DNA from: Pseudomonadota bacterium
GTDB lineage: Bacteria; Pseudomonadota; Alphaproteobacteria; Sphingomonadales; Sphingomonadaceae
Assembly: GCA_023418595.1 (NCBI GenBank)
Contig: JAEZZI010000031.1
Coordinates: 1-39,344, forward strand
Direction: 5' to 3'
DNA: 39,344 nt
The translations under genes were made by a program, and so were the position numbers. Shown here piece by piece: positions 38,767-39,344 of the stretch. The notes beneath the pieces are model-generated. The model was not told the DNA's origin and searched no databases. It saw only the letters and a program-made list of their open reading frames with translations. Positions within the stretch are counted from its first letter, which is position 1. Every line of letters starts with the position of its first letter.

Positions 38767-39344
38767 ATGCGCCCATCCGGCCGCGCCCCCGACCAAATGC
38801 GCGAGATCACGATTACCCCCGCCTTCACGCGCCATGCCGAAGGATCGGTGCTGATCGGATTCGGCGATACCAAGGTGCTGGTGACCGCCAGCGTCGAGGA
38901 ACGCCTGCCGCCCTGGTTGCGCGGCAAGGGCGAGGGCTGGGTGACGGCCGAGTACGGGATGCTCCCGCGTGCCACCCACACCCGGGGAAATCGCGAAGCA
39001 GCCAAGGGCAAGCAGTCGGGCCGGACGCAGGAAATCCAGCGGCTGATCGGGCGCTCCCTGCGCGCGGTCACCGACCTCAAGCTGCTCGGCGAGCGTCAGA
39101 TCACGCTCGATTGCGACGTGATCCAGGCCGATGGCGGGACGCGCACCGCCGCGATTTCGGGCGCATGGGTCGCGCTGCGGCTGGCGGTCGACGGGTTGAT
39201 GGCGGAGGGCAAGCTGACCGCCGACCCGATCCGGCAAAAGGTCGCCGCGGTCTCGTGCGGTATCTATCAGGGTACGCCCGTGCTCGACCTCGATTATCCG
39301 GAGGATTCGTCTGCGGACGCCGACGCCAATTTCGTGCTGATCGA
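38767..39344 (+). CDS. rph: Ribonuclease PH (3' end cut by window)
   Basis: The first 192 codons of RNase PH, a phosphorolytic 3'-5' exonuclease that trims tRNA 3' ends. It begins MRPSGRAPDQMREITI, with the family motifs VTASVEERLPPWLRGKGEGWVTAEYGMLPRATHTR (seen as EGWVTAEYGMLPRATHTR), QEIQRLIGRSLRAV and DCDVIQADGGTRTAAISGA. The phosphate-binding residues in GGTRTAA are present. About 45 residues should remain beyond the window edge. It is divergent from hrcA, a frequent arrangement in alphaproteobacteria. Confidence 0.97.
   Translation, partial: MRPSGRAPDQMREITITPAFTRHAEGSVLIGFGDTKVLVTASVEERLPPWLRGKGEGWVTAEYGMLPRATHTRGNREAAKGKQSGRTQEIQRLIGRSLRAVTDLKLLGERQITLDCDVIQADGGTRTAAISGAWVALRLAVDGLMAEGKLTADPIRQKVAAVSCGIYQGTPVLDLDYPEDSSADADANFVLI

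Overview
The window reads as the chromosome of a GC-rich alphaproteobacterium, most likely a sphingomonad. The grounds are the codon use, the yajC-secD-secF-Mth938 order, an HslV with an alphaproteobacterial-type short propeptide, split housekeeping operons, and many short palindromic intergenic repeats of the kind common in sphingomonads. No plasmid or large island is visible. The mobile or phage-related pieces are the end of an IS481-type element at the left edge and a two-gene lysis cassette.

Layout. 1-5.3 kb: the last 41 codons of an IS481-like transposase, then a tyrosine/homogentisate catabolic block on the minus strand (hppD, hmgA, a Rieske ferredoxin), with malate synthase G divergent from hppD. 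5.5-6.9 kb: a family 4 glycosyltransferase followed by a nested inverted repeat with a GA microsatellite. 6.9-10.2 kb: the Sec accessory operon yajC-secD-secF plus an Mth938-like gene. 10.4 kb: tRNA-Pro(GGG). 11-15.3 kb: a predicted HTH-membrane-TPR regulator, a DASS-type anion symporter, and a convergent DAACS-type dicarboxylate/glutamate symporter. 15.4-18.4 kb: a seven-repeat FG-GAP lipoprotein, a glutathione S-transferase and an App1-like phosphatase, all on the minus strand. 18.5-19.6 kb: a GH108 endolysin and a GTA-type three-helix holin. 19.7-22.9 kb: hslV and hslU, separated by a Tat-lipoprotein FAD oxidoreductase. 23-25 kb: two tandem paralogous lipoproteins and the glyoxalase pair gloA-gloB. 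25-28.2 kb: a SIMPL protein, then a minus-strand run of membrane protein, XRE regulator, alpha/beta hydrolase and TPR protein. 28.2-30.6 kb: a Mur ligase of the Mpl/MurC type divergent from an LD-carboxypeptidase, a plausible muropeptide-recycling pair. 30.6-33.6 kb: thrS, a YnfA-family gene and infC. 33.6-34.1 kb: a decayed VOC gene and a small membrane ORF, then a large hairpin repeat. 34.1-38.7 kb: glnD, grpE and hrcA on the minus strand. 38.8 kb to the end: rph, cut by the window edge.

Most genes are ordinary housekeeping or catabolic genes. The points that deserve a second look are a probable AUA start codon for infC, an IS end that supplies the stop codon of the Rieske gene, an orphan GTA-like endolysin-holin pair, repeats that have become the ends of coding sequences (glycosyltransferase C-terminus, oxidoreductase N-terminus), the HTH-membrane-TPR regulator beside a transporter, and dyad operators in front of hppD and of the XRE/membrane-protein pair. 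I found no clearly new multi-gene defence or biosynthetic system. All functions are assigned by reading motifs, without database searches.
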